64,000 nucleotides of DNA from positions 4,960,001 through 5,024,000 of the forward strand of contig NZ_CP113068.1 of assembly GCF_026625885.1 (NCBI RefSeq), written 5' to 3'. The first letter of the stretch is position 1, and each line of letters starts with the position of its first letter. Source of the stretch: Roseateles sp. SL47. GTDB lineage: Bacteria; Pseudomonadota; Gammaproteobacteria; Burkholderiales; Burkholderiaceae_C. Both the position numbers and the translations under genes were made by a program. This document shows positions 53,716 to 63,601 of this stretch, one piece after another. Below the pieces are notes generated by a model. The model was not told the origin of the DNA and made no database searches. It worked only from the letters and a program-made list of their open reading frames with translations.

Positions 53716-55482
53716 ATGACACATTCCGCCGTACCTGGTTCGTTTCCCGGAAATCTGCCCGGTTTTGGGCCGGTGGCCGGAATGGCGCCGTCCCCCTCCG
53801 TCAGCCACCCGGGCCTCCCTGAGGCGCGCGCGGCCCTGCTTCCGCGACAAGGTCATTTCCTGAACGCACTGCTGGGCAGACGCCGAGGGGCACCGGCCGT
53901 GGAGACGCCAAGCGCCCGGACACCGGTCAAGGCCTCCACCGCGGCATTCCCGCCCTCCCGTCCGCCGGCATCACACGTGCATTCGTCGGCATCACCGGCG
54001 CAGTGGCACGCCCCCCAGGAGGTGGGCTCACAAGGCAAGGATTCCGAGTTCCACCGTCATTTCTCCCAGGAACGGCTCAACAGCATTGGCAAGCAACTGG
54101 GCAGTGCCCCCGTGATCCGATGGCTGCGTCTTCGTCAAAATCCCAATCAACCATCCTTTGAGCATCTGCTGGCCGCTGCGCGCAGGGTGTCCCACAGCGC
54201 CGTGGCCGACGCTTACCGCCCCGCCCGCACCTTGCAAATGCTGCTGCAGCGGTATGAGGAAACCCATGAAAAGCGATGGGCAAAATCGCTCCAGAAGGGT
54301 GGCACTGAAGCACAACGTGTTCGAGACAAGCAGGCGGTCATCCAAGAGATGCGCAGCAGCCTTGAGCATCTCTACAGCCAGCTGCAAGAGGCGGCCAACC
54401 CCTCCGGCGCCTCGCGGTCCACCCGTGCGACCGATTCCACCGCACGGCGCTTCGCCGCCGAGCAGCGTGCGGCCTTCCTCAGCCGGCACACCTCCCCGGC
54501 GCGCGCAGTGGCCGGCAGTTCCGAAGTGCGCCTGATCCAGCCCGGCCACCAGTCGGTGCTGTTTGCCTTCAAGCCTTTTGACGGTGAGTCGCCGCAGAAC
54601 CTGCTGCCGCGCGGCGGTTCGGGCCTGCGGGAAAAGCTCTGTGATGACTTCAACCAGCGGGTGAGCGAAACCACCGGCCTGAACTTTGGTTTCCCGCACG
54701 TCAACATTGTCAGCAATCAGGGGCAACTCGGGGCGCTCATTGACGGCGTCCCCGGCCAGTGCATGGATGTGGATGCCATAAGTCAGCAAGTCGAACCCTC
54801 GGAAGAGGGGTTGGAACAGCTGCAACGGACCCGGGCGCTTTGGGCCCTGCAGGCCCAGCGTCTGGAGCCCACACAGTTGCAGCAGGCCATGCTGGCCAAT
54901 CTGGCCATGGGCAATCTGGACATCAAATGGGGCAACCTGATGATTGACATCAAAGGCGGCGTGCGGCCCATCGATGGCGGCTCTGCCTTCCCCAATCGTC
55001 TGGCCCTGGCCCAAACCTGTCAGATGCAGCGGGTGCCCAACGCCCTTTGTTCGGATCCCTCCGGCACCAACCCGCTGCCCGCCGCCGACCTCCCCTTCGA
55101 CCCCTGGCTACGCGAGCGTTTCCTGGCCATTGATGCTGACCAGATGCAGACGATGCTGATGGCGAAGCGTCAGCAGTTGCTGAGCGAACTCCCCAAGGAC
55201 TTCTTCTTGCAGAACAAGGTGGGCAATGCCGATCTTGTGCTGGACGAGGCATCCGTTCAGGCCGGTGTTGATTCACTGCGGCGCACCCAGCAGATCCTGC
55301 GCGAAGACCCGGACTGCAGCATGCGCACACTCGCAGACCGCTACGCAGCGCGGCTGCAAGACAGTGTTCCCGCAGCGGATGTTCGGGCCTACGGTGAAGC
55401 TATGCAGCAGTTCAGCCCAACAGCCAAGCTGAATGCCTTCAGGCAGGCCTTTGAACGCGCGGCAGCAATAGAGGCTTCTTGA
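53716..55482 (+). CDS. putative secreted effector with PI3/4-kinase-like catalytic loop
   Basis: ATG 53716 is preceded by GGAGG and opens a 588-residue protein; a longer frame from 53605 has no ribosome site. Residues 1-110 are disordered and Pro/Ser/Gly-rich, typical of type III secretion signals. Residues about 115-245 are helical. A kinase-like region follows: Lys286 in 'VLFAFKPFDGE', a hinge-like 'ALIDGVPG', Asp402 and Asn407 in 'MGNLDIKWGNLMID', and Asp420 in 'VRPIDGGSAFP'. The D-x4-N loop and the 18-residue gap to the metal-binding Asp match PI3K/PI4K enzymes. No signal peptide. Kinase activity and secretion are both inferred; no secretion genes are in the window. Confidence 0.72.
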   Translation: MTHSAVPGSFPGNLPGFGPVAGMAPSPSVSHPGLPEARAALLPRQGHFLNALLGRRRGAPAVETPSARTPVKASTAAFPPSRPPASHVHSSASPAQWHAPQEVGSQGKDSEFHRHFSQERLNSIGKQLGSAPVIRWLRLRQNPNQPSFEHLLAAARRVSHSAVADAYRPARTLQMLLQRYEETHEKRWAKSLQKGGTEAQRVRDKQAVIQEMRSSLEHLYSQLQEAANPSGASRSTRATDSTARRFAAEQRAAFLSRHTSPARAVAGSSEVRLIQPGHQSVLFAFKPFDGESPQNLLPRGGSGLREKLCDDFNQRVSETTGLNFGFPHVNIVSNQGQLGALIDGVPGQCMDVDAISQQVEPSEEGLEQLQRTRALWALQAQRLEPTQLQQAMLANLAMGNLDIKWGNLMIDIKGGVRPIDGGSAFPNRLALAQTCQMQRVPNALCSDPSGTNPLPAADLPFDPWLRERFLAIDADQMQTMLMAKRQQLLSELPKDFFLQNKVGNADLVLDEASVQAGVDSLRRTQQILREDPDCSMRTLADRYAARLQDSVPAADVRAYGEAMQQFSPTAKLNAFRQAFERAAAIEAS

Positions 55483-55540
55483 TCGCCCCGATTCATTGGC
55501 AACATCAGTGGTCGCATCAGTGGCCGAGTCTGAGGCCAAG

Positions 55541-57886
55541 TCAGGAACCGATCCGGGTCGCCAGTTTGATGCCCAGCCACCAGGTCCTGGCGAGTGCTGG
55601 TTCGAAAAAACGGCCATTGCCGTCGTTCACGATCACGCTGCCCACATAACGGCGGTTGGTCAGGTTCTCCACCCGCGCAATCCAGGTCCAGCGATGGACG
55701 TCGGACTGGCCGCCCTGGCTGAAGCGCACATGCAGCAACCCATAACCCGGCGCGAAGTCGGTGTTGGTGTCATTCGCCGCCGTGCGCCGCACGCCGCGCC
55801 ATTCCAGCGCGGCCTCGCCCCCGGTCCAGACCTCGGGTTTCCAGGCCAGTTCGGCCAAGGCGCTGCCGCCATGGGTACCGGCAATGCGCCGCCCCGCCGC
55901 CACGGGGGTGTTGGCTGCGGCGCATGGGGTGCCGGTACAGGTGAGAAAACCGTCGCGATAACGGGCCGCCAAGGTGCTCAAGGTACCGGTGGCCCGCCAC
56001 TGCGCGTTCAGTTGCCATTGGCCCGACAGCTCCAAGCCACTTCGCTTTGTCCGGCCAACGTTTTGATAGCTGGAGCGGCCGCCGCTGTTGGTGAGGACCG
56101 CAATCTCATTGCGCGTGGTGATGTGGAAGGCCGTGGCATCCAGGGTCAAGAACGGCCCGCGCCACTTCAGGCCCACCTCCTGCTGCTCGCTTTTCTGCGG
56201 CTGCAGGTCGGAATTGAAGCCGGCGGTGCCATCGGCGCGATAGGCCAGTTCGTTCAGCGTGGGGGATTCAAAACCGCGACCGGCAGCCGCATGCAGCAGC
56301 AGCCCTTCCGTCAAGGCCCAACCCAGGCCCACGGCGGGGTTGGCATACCGATAACGCCGTGAGCCGGAGTCGTCCCCGTTGGAGAGATACCGGTCTTGCG
56401 CCGACATGCGCAGCTCACCGGCACGTAGCCCGAGGGTGCCGGTGAGCTGCGTGGTGAGCGCCCCGTCCCATTGCGCATAGGCTTCGCGGGCGCAGGCTTC
56501 GTTGTCCTCATCCCGTCGCAATGCCCCGGTGACTCCGAGTTGCTGCGCCGCTCCGGTGCCGATGAAGTTCTGATAGCCCTTGCGATCATCCCGCTGGCGC
56601 TCCACGTTGGCGCCGGTGGCCAGCGTCCCGCCCAGCAGACGCCATACCAGCCGGCCATCCACACCGTCATAACGACGATCCACATCCACGACGCCACCGC
56701 CGCTGCCCGCAGCCGCCTGGGCCCCCACCGTGATGGACTGCCATTGCGTCACGCTGCGCCAGCCGGTGTAGGCCGTCAGGCTGCTGCTGGCGAGCGGACC
56801 GGCGGCGTCATCAAAACGATGGGTCCAGCGCCCCCCGATCTGCGTTTGAGTCGCGGTCTTGCGGGTGTTGAACTGCAAGGCCTGTGGCGTGGTCTGGTCA
56901 GGGTCGGCCTGCCATTGCGCAGGGGTCAGGCCCAGCGAGTCCTGGGCGCGCTGGTTCAGGCTGTTGAGCAGCAGGGTCAAGCGGTCCGCCTCACCGGCCC
57001 AGGCCACCCGGGCGGTGCCCAGCGTGCGATGGGCCTCACTCTGCGGACGAAAGCCGTCCGTCTTGAATCCACTCACGCTGCCCTGCGCCTCCCAACCGTG
57101 GCCCAACGGCGCGCCCGCGCTGAGACGAGCCTGCCGCAGACCGTCCGCCCCGGCATCGAGATCCACGCCAACCGTGGCGGCCGTCACCGGTGCGGAGAAC
57201 GCGGCAATCACGCCGCCGGAGCTGTTTCCATACAGCGCGGTGAACGGGCCGCGCACCACCTCCAGCCGCTGCGCAGACGCGAGGTCGAAGTGGGACACCT
57301 GCCCCTGGCCGTCCGGCATGGTGGCGGGAATGCCGTCGGTGTAGAGCCTCAGTCCCCGCACACCAAACGGTGCGCGAGCACCAAAGCCCCGCGAAGACAG
57401 TTGCAGGTCCTGCGCATAGTTCTGGCGATTGTTGGCGGTCATGCCCGGCACTCGTGCCAGCGCTTCAGACAGATTGACCATCGGGCCGGCGCGACGCAGG
57501 TCTTGCGCGTCCAGCACCGAAGCGGCATAGGGCACCGTGGCAAGAGCGCGCTCCGCAACGCTGCCGGTGATCACCACAGGCGGCAAGGATGTGGGGGCGG
57601 TGCCAGTGGTGGCAGTGGTGGCAGTGGTGGCAGTGGTGCCAGTGGTGGCAGTGGTGGCAGTGGTGGCAGTGGGAGCTTGGCCGGCTGTCGTGGACCTTGT
57701 TGGCGTGGTGGACGTGCTGCCACGTCCCTCGCCGGCCCATACCGATGCTTCGCTCCGCGCCAGGCATTCACCCAGTCCGCTCACACCAGCGAGGCCGTAG
57801 AGGCCCAACACGGCGACCAGCACCTGATGGTGACGCGGGCCATCGCCCTGCATCCATGCCGATCCGGCACCCTTGATTCTTGTCAT
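55541..57886 (-). CDS. TonB-dependent outer-membrane receptor
   Basis: ATG 57886 gives 781 residues with a signal-like segment ('VLVAVLGLYGLAGVSGLG'), a Thr/Ala-rich linker coded by 9-bp repeats, a possible TonB box 'PPVVITGS', a plug domain ('LSEALARVPGMTANNRQNY', 'PFGVRGLRLYTDGIPATMPDGQGQ', 'RLEVVRGPFTALYGNSSGG') and a 22-strand barrel that ends in an aromatic residue-rich strand. The longer frame upstream is low-complexity and unlikely to be translated. The closest class by pattern is the siderophore/FecA-like receptors; the ligand is unknown. No partner transport genes are nearby. Confidence 0.9.
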   Translation of the reverse strand: MTRIKGAGSAWMQGDGPRHHQVLVAVLGLYGLAGVSGLGECLARSEASVWAGEGRGSTSTTPTRSTTAGQAPTATTATTATTGTTATTATTATTGTAPTSLPPVVITGSVAERALATVPYAASVLDAQDLRRAGPMVNLSEALARVPGMTANNRQNYAQDLQLSSRGFGARAPFGVRGLRLYTDGIPATMPDGQGQVSHFDLASAQRLEVVRGPFTALYGNSSGGVIAAFSAPVTAATVGVDLDAGADGLRQARLSAGAPLGHGWEAQGSVSGFKTDGFRPQSEAHRTLGTARVAWAGEADRLTLLLNSLNQRAQDSLGLTPAQWQADPDQTTPQALQFNTRKTATQTQIGGRWTHRFDDAAGPLASSSLTAYTGWRSVTQWQSITVGAQAAAGSGGGVVDVDRRYDGVDGRLVWRLLGGTLATGANVERQRDDRKGYQNFIGTGAAQQLGVTGALRRDEDNEACAREAYAQWDGALTTQLTGTLGLRAGELRMSAQDRYLSNGDDSGSRRYRYANPAVGLGWALTEGLLLHAAAGRGFESPTLNELAYRADGTAGFNSDLQPQKSEQQEVGLKWRGPFLTLDATAFHITTRNEIAVLTNSGGRSSYQNVGRTKRSGLELSGQWQLNAQWRATGTLSTLAARYRDGFLTCTGTPCAAANTPVAAGRRIAGTHGGSALAELAWKPEVWTGGEAALEWRGVRRTAANDTNTDFAPGYGLLHVRFSQGGQSDVHRWTWIARVENLTNRRYVGSVIVNDGNGRFFEPALARTWWLGIKLATRIGS
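57603..57672. repeat. 9-bp tandem repeat in the receptor linker
   Basis: Nearly eight copies of GGCAGTGGT (plus strand), one with a single change, code for the Thr-Thr-Ala units of the linker before the TonB box. The unit is in frame, so copy number would change linker length. Confidence 0.85.
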
Positions 57887-58221
57887 GTACGCATTCTCCC
57901 AAAGCCACGAACAGCGTCGAACCGGATGGTGATCGCGGCGACCTGCCGGCCCCCACCCATGCAGGCCGAACCCGCAGTTGGCAAACGGCAGGCCCATGCA
58001 GCGCCGTGCATCCCAGTGCAGGCCCCGTGCAAGCCCGTGCAAGCCCGTGCAAGCGACGGTAGCCATGCGTGAAAGATGTCATTCACCACCCTCGCAGCGC
58101 CTCCCCCGCCCACGGCTTTTGACCAAAACGCACTCCCTCGGCGAACACCTGACGCCCGCCCGCTCACCCACGCGCAACCTTCACCGCTGCACCGCGCCTG
58201 CCATGGGCACGGTTCCCTACC
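57887..58221. other. 335-base gene-free region upstream of the receptor
   Basis: No convincing gene is present. It should contain the receptor promoter (minus strand) and that of the small gene at 58222 (plus strand). Three exact copies of the 10-mer CCCGTGCAAG lie at 58024-58053. I see no clear Fur box, riboswitch or terminator. Confidence 0.5.
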
Positions 58222-58788
58222 ATGCCGATCACAACGTCTCCACCCAACGCTGCCAGTTCCGCGTCCACCCAACGCGGCAACCCGCCGGCCCCTCTTCCGG
58301 TTGCGCACCCCGTCTCGCAACATGTCGGCCCACAGGTGAGCCCGCATGTCAGCCCACAGGTCTCCCCACCCTGGCCGTCCTGGGCCACGCGCCTGCATGC
58401 CCGCTGGCTGCGCACCTGCGAGCAGGTGGAAGCCGCCCTGGAGGATCTCCGCCGCGCTGTGCAGGCCGGTTGCTGCGCCCAGCCGGACAGGGACCTGATC
58501 CTGTTGGCGCTGGACCAGGCCTGCGACGACTTTCGCCTGTCCTTGAGCCATTGGCACCAGCGCTGGATCACCGCATTGCCGCTGTCCAGCGTCCAGAGCG
58601 CCGGCCAGGAAGCGCGACAGGCGCTGGCCCGCGACACGCGCCAGTGGCTGGTGGAGGAGGAGTTGATTGACCTGATCGACAGCAATGGCTTCCTCGAACT
58701 CCGGCTGAAGGACACCCTGCTGGACGCTTTGAAAGACATGGAGCCCATCCTGCACACCTTGCCGGGCTCCGAGCCGTTGAAGGCTTGA
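58222..58788 (+). CDS. hypothetical helical protein with Pro-rich N-terminus (188 aa)
   Basis: The 188-residue protein has a disordered first 50 residues, with short 'HVSPQVSP' units. A helical body follows: 'HARWLRTCEQVEAALEDLRRAV', then 'ILLALDQACDDFRLSLSHW', and a C-terminal 'LVEEELIDLIDSNGFLELRL'. The regular helices and codon-position bias of the C-terminal half favour this strand over long frames on the other strand. No family is recognised, and there is no signal peptide. It precedes the sorbosone-dehydrogenase gene by 161 bases. Confidence 0.55.
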   Translation: MPITTSPPNAASSASTQRGNPPAPLPVAHPVSQHVGPQVSPHVSPQVSPPWPSWATRLHARWLRTCEQVEAALEDLRRAVQAGCCAQPDRDLILLALDQACDDFRLSLSHWHQRWITALPLSSVQSAGQEARQALARDTRQWLVEEELIDLIDSNGFLELRLKDTLLDALKDMEPILHTLPGSEPLKA

Positions 58789-58949
58789 GCGGTTCACAGC
58801 TTGCCCGGCCCACCGCCGGAGGCTCCCCACCGCCACGGGCATCCCGTTTGCTCAGGCTGGTCCTGGTCCCTGTTGGCGTCCAGCTGCGCCGGTTCCGGCC
58901 AGTTGGCGCTACGGCCCACTCCATTGACCTTGCCATGACCGGAGCCACC

Positions 58950-60293
58950 ATGCACAAGAACAATCGCCTGCCAACCGTCCGCCCCTTGGTGCTTGCCGCC
59001 GCACTGTGGGCCGTCACCCTCAGCCTCTCCACCGCCCAGGCGCTGGAAGCCCAGCCGGCCAATCCGCCGGGGTACGGCCCCAACCCCACGCTGCCTGAAC
59101 CCAACAAGACCCTGGTACCCACCATCAACGTGGCCAAGGCGGTCGGCTGGTCTGGCCAGGCCCAGCCCCAGGCAGCCGCTGGCCTGACGGTGGTGCGTTT
59201 CGCCGACAAACTTGTCCATCCGCGTTGGTTGTATGTGCTGCCCAACGGCGACGTGCTGGTGGCGGAGACCAATGGCCCGGAGCGGCCCGATGACGGCAAG
59301 GGCCCCAAGGCCTGGGTGACCAAGCAGTTCCAGAAGAAGGCCGGCGCCACCGTGAAGAGCGCCAACCGCATCACCCTGTTGCGCGACACCAATGGCGACG
59401 GTGTGGCCGACCAGCGCTTTGTTTTCGCCGAAGGCCTCAACTCCCCGTTTGGCATGGCCCTGATCGGTGATCAGTTCTATGTGGCCAATACCGATGCCGT
59501 TGTGCGTTTCCCCTATCGCGAAGGCCAGACCCGGTTGGCCGGCCCGCCGACGAAGCTGGCTGATCTACCGGGTGGCCGCATCAACCACCACTGGACCAAG
59601 AGCCTGATTGCCAATGCCGACGGCACCAAGCTTTATGCAGGCATCGGCTCCAACAGCAATGTGGCCGAAAACGGCATGGAGGCCGAGCAGGAGCGCGCTG
59701 CCATTCTGGAGGTCGACGTGAAGTCCGGTGCCAGCCGTGTGTTTGCCAGCGGCCTGCGCAATCCCGTGGGCCTGGCCTGGGAGCCGACCAGCAAGGCGCT
59801 GTGGGTAGCGGTGAACGAGCGTGACGAACTCGGCGACGATCTGGTGCCGGACTACATCACCTCGGTGCAGGAAAACGGCTTCTATGGCTGGCCGTACAGC
59901 TACTACGGCAAGCATGTCGACAACCGGGTGTCGCCGCCGCGGCCGGATCTGGTGGACAAGGCCATCGTCCCCGACTTCGCCGTCGGCGCGCACACCGCCT
60001 CGTTGGGCCTGGCTGCCAGTGACGGCAACAAGCTCTCGCAGGCCTATGCCCACGGCATGTTCATTGGTCAGCACGGGTCCTGGAACCGCAAGAACCCAGC
60101 GGGCTACAAGGTGGTGTTTGTGCCCTTTGTCGGCGCCAAACCCAGCGGCATGCCGCTGGATGTGCTGACCGGCTTCCTGGATGCCAAGGGCCAGGCCCAG
60201 GGCCGCCCGGTCGGCGTGGCACTGGACAAGCAAGGCGCTCTGCTGGTGGCCGATGATGTCGGCAACGTGATCTGGAAGGTTCAGGCGCGCTGA
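58950..60293 (+). CDS. exported L-sorbosone dehydrogenase-type (PQQ-GDH-like) beta-propeller
   Basis: ATG 58950 follows GGAG by seven bases and opens a signal peptide ('PLVLAAALWAVTLSLSTAQA', cleavage near residue 31). The 447-residue mature protein is a six-bladed beta-propeller of the glucose/sorbosone dehydrogenase family: 'FADKLVHPRWLYVLPNGDVLVAETN', 'NSPFGMALIG', 'ASGLRNPVGLAWEP' and 'GQHGSWNRKNPAGYKVVFVPF' (all shortened here). Such enzymes oxidise sugars in the periplasm with PQQ. PQQ use and substrate are inferred from the family; no PQQ synthesis genes are in view. Confidence 0.85.
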   Translation: MHKNNRLPTVRPLVLAAALWAVTLSLSTAQALEAQPANPPGYGPNPTLPEPNKTLVPTINVAKAVGWSGQAQPQAAAGLTVVRFADKLVHPRWLYVLPNGDVLVAETNGPERPDDGKGPKAWVTKQFQKKAGATVKSANRITLLRDTNGDGVADQRFVFAEGLNSPFGMALIGDQFYVANTDAVVRFPYREGQTRLAGPPTKLADLPGGRINHHWTKSLIANADGTKLYAGIGSNSNVAENGMEAEQERAAILEVDVKSGASRVFASGLRNPVGLAWEPTSKALWVAVNERDELGDDLVPDYITSVQENGFYGWPYSYYGKHVDNRVSPPRPDLVDKAIVPDFAVGAHTASLGLAASDGNKLSQAYAHGMFIGQHGSWNRKNPAGYKVVFVPFVGAKPSGMPLDVLTGFLDAKGQAQGRPVGVALDKQGALLVADDVGNVIWKVQAR

Positions 60294-60448
60294 TCCACGC
60301 TGTGGGGGCCATGACCTGAGGATCTTCAGACCCGGACGGGCTGCTCAACGGCCCGTTGTTGCAATAGCCGGAGGGCAGCGTGGCGATGATGGATGCGGGG
60401 CCTGTCCATCAGGCGGCACCCTCGCGGGGCCACACCTGCAGCGGGGTG

Positions 60449-60703
60449 TTAATGCCGCGTAATGCCGCGTAGTGCCGCGTAGTGCCGCGTAGTGCCGCGT
60501 AATGCCGCGTAATGCCGCGTGCGCTTGCGCTTGCTCGGCACCTTGGCACCCGCTTCACGCGCCTTGGCCAGGCCGATGGCAATGGCCTGCTTGCGGAGGG
60601 TCACCGTCTTGCCACTTTTACCGCTTTTGAGTTCCTGTTGCTTCTCCTCGTGAAGCGCCTGACCCACTTCTTCCTGGACCTTCTTGCCGTACTTGGTGCT
60701 CAT
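60449..60703 (-). CDS. DUF6496-like small basic protein with repeat-encoded C-terminus
   Basis: ATG 60703 starts an 84-residue Lys-rich protein: 'YGKKVQEEVGQALHEEKQQE', 'LKSGKSGKTVTLRKQAIAIG' and 'AKAREAGAKVPSKRKR'. That is the DUF6496 pattern, a small basic family of unknown function in soil bacteria. After the usual C-terminal 'KRKR' the frame runs through seven 10-bp repeats, giving a repeated 'RHYAALRGTT' tail before a stop set by sequence beyond the array. A change in repeat number would shift the frame. It is divergent from katE, with about 195 bases between. Confidence 0.75.
   Translation of the reverse strand: MSTKYGKKVQEEVGQALHEEKQQELKSGKSGKTVTLRKQAIAIGLAKAREAGAKVPSKRKRTRHYAALRGTTRHYAALRGITRH
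60451..60520. repeat. seven 10-bp tandem repeats at the 3' end of the DUF6496 gene
   Basis: Units AATGCCGCGT (two), AGTGCCGCGT (three) and AATGCCGCGT (two) follow without a gap. The period is not a multiple of three and lies inside the coding frame, so each gain or loss of a unit alters the protein end. Confidence 0.95.
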
Positions 60704-60898
60704 GGTCATCTCCGGTCGTGATGCCGGGGAGGCGGCAACCCGGGTGCCAGGGGAGTGAGGCCCTCCACGGCCCTGCGTTTGTTGCGGCACGAGGCTTGCC
60801 ATCGGAAGACGACACGCACGTTCGTCCCCCTGCACGACCCGTTCGTCCTTCCCCACCTCCCGGCCCGTCCGGACCCATCCGCCAAGACGAGGAACTCC

Positions 60899-63583
60899 AT
60901 GCCCACCAAGAAACCCGACGCTTCGGCCACGTCCGAGGCCAAGGCGACCGCCGCCAAAGCCGCGACCCATGCCGCGACCAAGACCACAACAAAGACCCCC
61001 ACAAAGGCCGCTGCCAAGTCCGCTGCCAGCACCACGGCTTCGCGCACTGCTCAGCCGGCCACCCGCAGCAGCGCCGCCTCCTCCACGGGCACCCTCCCCC
61101 CAGGGCCACCCAATGAGGGCCTGGGATCGGCCATGAGCACCATTGCCGGCCCGGCACGCAGCGAGCTGGTGACCAGCGCTGCGGCCACCGAGTCGCAAGT
61201 GCGTCTGGCCCGCAAGATGAGCGGCACGGAATCCGTGGCCGCCGCCATTCCTTCCAATGCCCACAAAGCCGCCGAACACGGCCGCGACAACGCCTTGCAG
61301 CCGCCACAAGGCACCTCGGTCGACAGCCCGGACGATCTGGTGTCCGGCAGCACCGTCACGGAGGACTTCGCTTCGGACAAGCTCGGCGAAGGCATGCCCG
61401 AGCTGGGCTACAACCCGACCAATGAAGCGCTGGACCGTGTCCGTGTGGACGCCACCGGCCAGGCCCTGACGACCAACCAAGGCGTCCGGGTGGCTGACAA
61501 CCAGAACTCGCTCAAGGCTGGCCTGCGGGGCCCGACGCTCATGGAGGACTTCATCCTCCGCGAGAAGATCACCCACTTCGACCATGAGCGCATTCCCGAG
61601 CGGGTGGTCCATGCCCGCGGCTCGGCGGCTCATGGCTACTTCGAGTGCTACGACGCGCTGGAGGACCTGACGGTTGCAGCGCCTTTCACGGCGGCGGGCA
61701 AACGTACACCGGTGTTTGTGCGCTTCTCCACCGTGGCCGGTGAGCGGGGCTCGACCGACACCGCCCGCGACGTGCGCGGCTTTGCAGTCAAGTTCTATAC
61801 CGACGAGGGCAACTGGGATCTGGTCGGCAACAACATCCCGGTGTTCTTCATCCAGGACGCCATGAAGTTTCCGGACCTGATCCATGCGGTCAAGCCGGAA
61901 CCGCACCATGGCATGCCACAGGCGGCCAGCGCGCACGACACCTTCTGGGACTTCGTTTCGCTGATGCCAGAATCCGCCCACATGCTGATGTGGGCCATGT
62001 CCGACCGGGCCATTCCCCGCAGCTATCGGATGATGCAGGGCTTTGGCGTGCACACCTTCCGGCTGATCAATGCCCGCGGTGAGGCCCATTTGGTGAAGTT
62101 CCACTGGACGCCCAAGGCCGGCACTCATTCGCTGGTGTGGGATGAAGCGGTGAAGATCTCCGGCGCGGACTCCGATTTCCATCGCCGCGATCTGTGGGAA
62201 GCCATCGAGGCCGGCAACGCTCCTGAATGGGAACTGGCCCTGCAGGTCTTCACCGAAGAGCAGGCCGAGCATTGGTCGTTCGACATCCTGGATGCGACCA
62301 AGCTGGTGCCGGAAGAACTGGTGCCGCTGCGGCCCGTAGGCCGCATGGTGCTGACGCGTAATCCGGACAATTTCTTTGCCGAAACCGAACAGGTGGCGTT
62401 CTGCACGGCCCACATCATTCCCGGCATCGATTTCACCAACGACCCGCTGCTGGCGGGCCGCCTCCATTCCTATGTGGACACGCAGATCACGCGTCTGGGT
62501 GGCGCCAACTTCCACGAGATCCCCATCAATGCACCGGTGGCGCAGGTCCACAACAACCAGCGTGACGGTCTGCACCGCCAGGCGATTGCCCGCGGTCGGG
62601 TCGCTTATGAGCCCAATTCCCTGGGCGGTGGCTGCCCGTTCCAGGCAGGCGCCAGCGGCTTCGTCTCTTATCCCAAGGCCATCCAGGGCGAAGCATTACG
62701 CGGCAAGCCGGAGCGTTTTGCGGAGCACTATGCGCAGGCACAGTTGTTCTGGAACAGCCAGAGCGAACCGGAGCAGAACCACATCGTGGCGGCCTACCGT
62801 TTCGAGCTGACCCGAGTGCAGACACCGGCCATCCGTCAGCGGGTGCTGGCCCTGCTGGCCCGGGTGGACGCCACACTGGCGCAGCGGGTGGCCGAAGGGC
62901 TGGGCATGGAGGTGCCGGCACCGCTGCCAGACCTGGCACCCGGCACCGGGGCGGGCGCGGGCGTAGAAGGGTCGGTGCAGCCACCGGAAGTGACGAAGTC
63001 CGCCGCGCTCTCGCTGCTGGCGCGGCCCGGGGATGGCGCGCTGAATGGCCGCCGCGTGGCGTTGCTGGTCCACCAGGGCGTCGACGGCACGGCCGTTCGC
63101 GCCGTGCATACGGCGGTGCTGGACGCCGGGGGGGTGCCGCGACTGATCGCTCATCGTCTGGGGGATGTGCAACCGGCCAGCGGCGACCCGATGCAGATCG
63201 AAATCACGCTGGAAACCGCACCCGGCGCGCTGTGGGATGCCGTGGTGCTGCCGGATGAATCGCCGGACCGGCCGAATCTGGCCATGTCCGGCCAGGCGGT
63301 GAGCTTCGTGCAGGACCTGTACCGGCATTGCAAACCCATCCTGGTGTTGGGGGGCCGCAGTGCTCTGCTGCAGGCGGCGGGTGTGCCAGCTTCTGCCGAT
63401 GAGGCCGAGCACGATCCGACGCTGTTCTTTGCCGGCCCGGTGCCGGAAGAAGATCGGGATCCGGTGGGCGCGCCCACCAGCATGTCGAAGGACAGCGACA
63501 CGGCGGGGGCGATCAGCCGCTTCGTTGCGGCCATCGGTCAGCACCGTCCATTCGAGCGGGAGACGGATCCGCCGCTGGTCTGA
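60899..63583 (+). CDS. katE: large-subunit catalase (HPII/KatE type) with histone-H1-like N-terminus
   Basis: ATG 60899 begins an 894-residue protein. Residues 1-70 are Lys/Ala/Thr-rich with '[21 protein letters not shown]'-like sequence, resembling H1 tails. The catalase core has the distal His238 ('[11 protein letters not shown]'), an Asn further on, and proximal heme Tyr525 ('LHSYVDTQ'). The C-terminal 170 residues are the flavodoxin/PfpI-like domain of clade 2 enzymes ('[16 protein letters not shown]'). It destroys hydrogen peroxide, typically in stationary phase. HPII proteins are about 750 residues, so the basic tail accounts for most of the extra length. A strong terminator follows. 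Confidence 0.94.
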   Translation: MPTKKPDASATSEAKATAAKAATHAATKTTTKTPTKAAAKSAASTTASRTAQPATRSSAASSTGTLPPGPPNEGLGSAMSTIAGPARSELVTSAAATESQVRLARKMSGTESVAAAIPSNAHKAAEHGRDNALQPPQGTSVDSPDDLVSGSTVTEDFASDKLGEGMPELGYNPTNEALDRVRVDATGQALTTNQGVRVADNQNSLKAGLRGPTLMEDFILREKITHFDHERIPERVVHARGSAAHGYFECYDALEDLTVAAPFTAAGKRTPVFVRFSTVAGERGSTDTARDVRGFAVKFYTDEGNWDLVGNNIPVFFIQDAMKFPDLIHAVKPEPHHGMPQAASAHDTFWDFVSLMPESAHMLMWAMSDRAIPRSYRMMQGFGVHTFRLINARGEAHLVKFHWTPKAGTHSLVWDEAVKISGADSDFHRRDLWEAIEAGNAPEWELALQVFTEEQAEHWSFDILDATKLVPEELVPLRPVGRMVLTRNPDNFFAETEQVAFCTAHIIPGIDFTNDPLLAGRLHSYVDTQITRLGGANFHEIPINAPVAQVHNNQRDGLHRQAIARGRVAYEPNSLGGGCPFQAGASGFVSYPKAIQGEALRGKPERFAEHYAQAQLFWNSQSEPEQNHIVAAYRFELTRVQTPAIRQRVLALLARVDATLAQRVAEGLGMEVPAPLPDLAPGTGAGAGVEGSVQPPEVTKSAALSLLARPGDGALNGRRVALLVHQGVDGTAVRAVHTAVLDAGGVPRLIAHRLGDVQPASGDPMQIEITLETAPGALWDAVVLPDESPDRPNLAMSGQAVSFVQDLYRHCKPILVLGGRSALLQAAGVPASADEAEHDPTLFFAGPVPEEDRDPVGAPTSMSKDSDTAGAISRFVAAIGQHRPFERETDPPLV

Positions 63584-63601
63584 TCGCCTGGGCCGATCAA
63601 C

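Noticed and set aside
60449..62575. 708-residue minus-strand ORF
   Set aside because: Only its last 84 residues (from ATG 60703) match a real family (DUF6496); the rest is antisense to katE.
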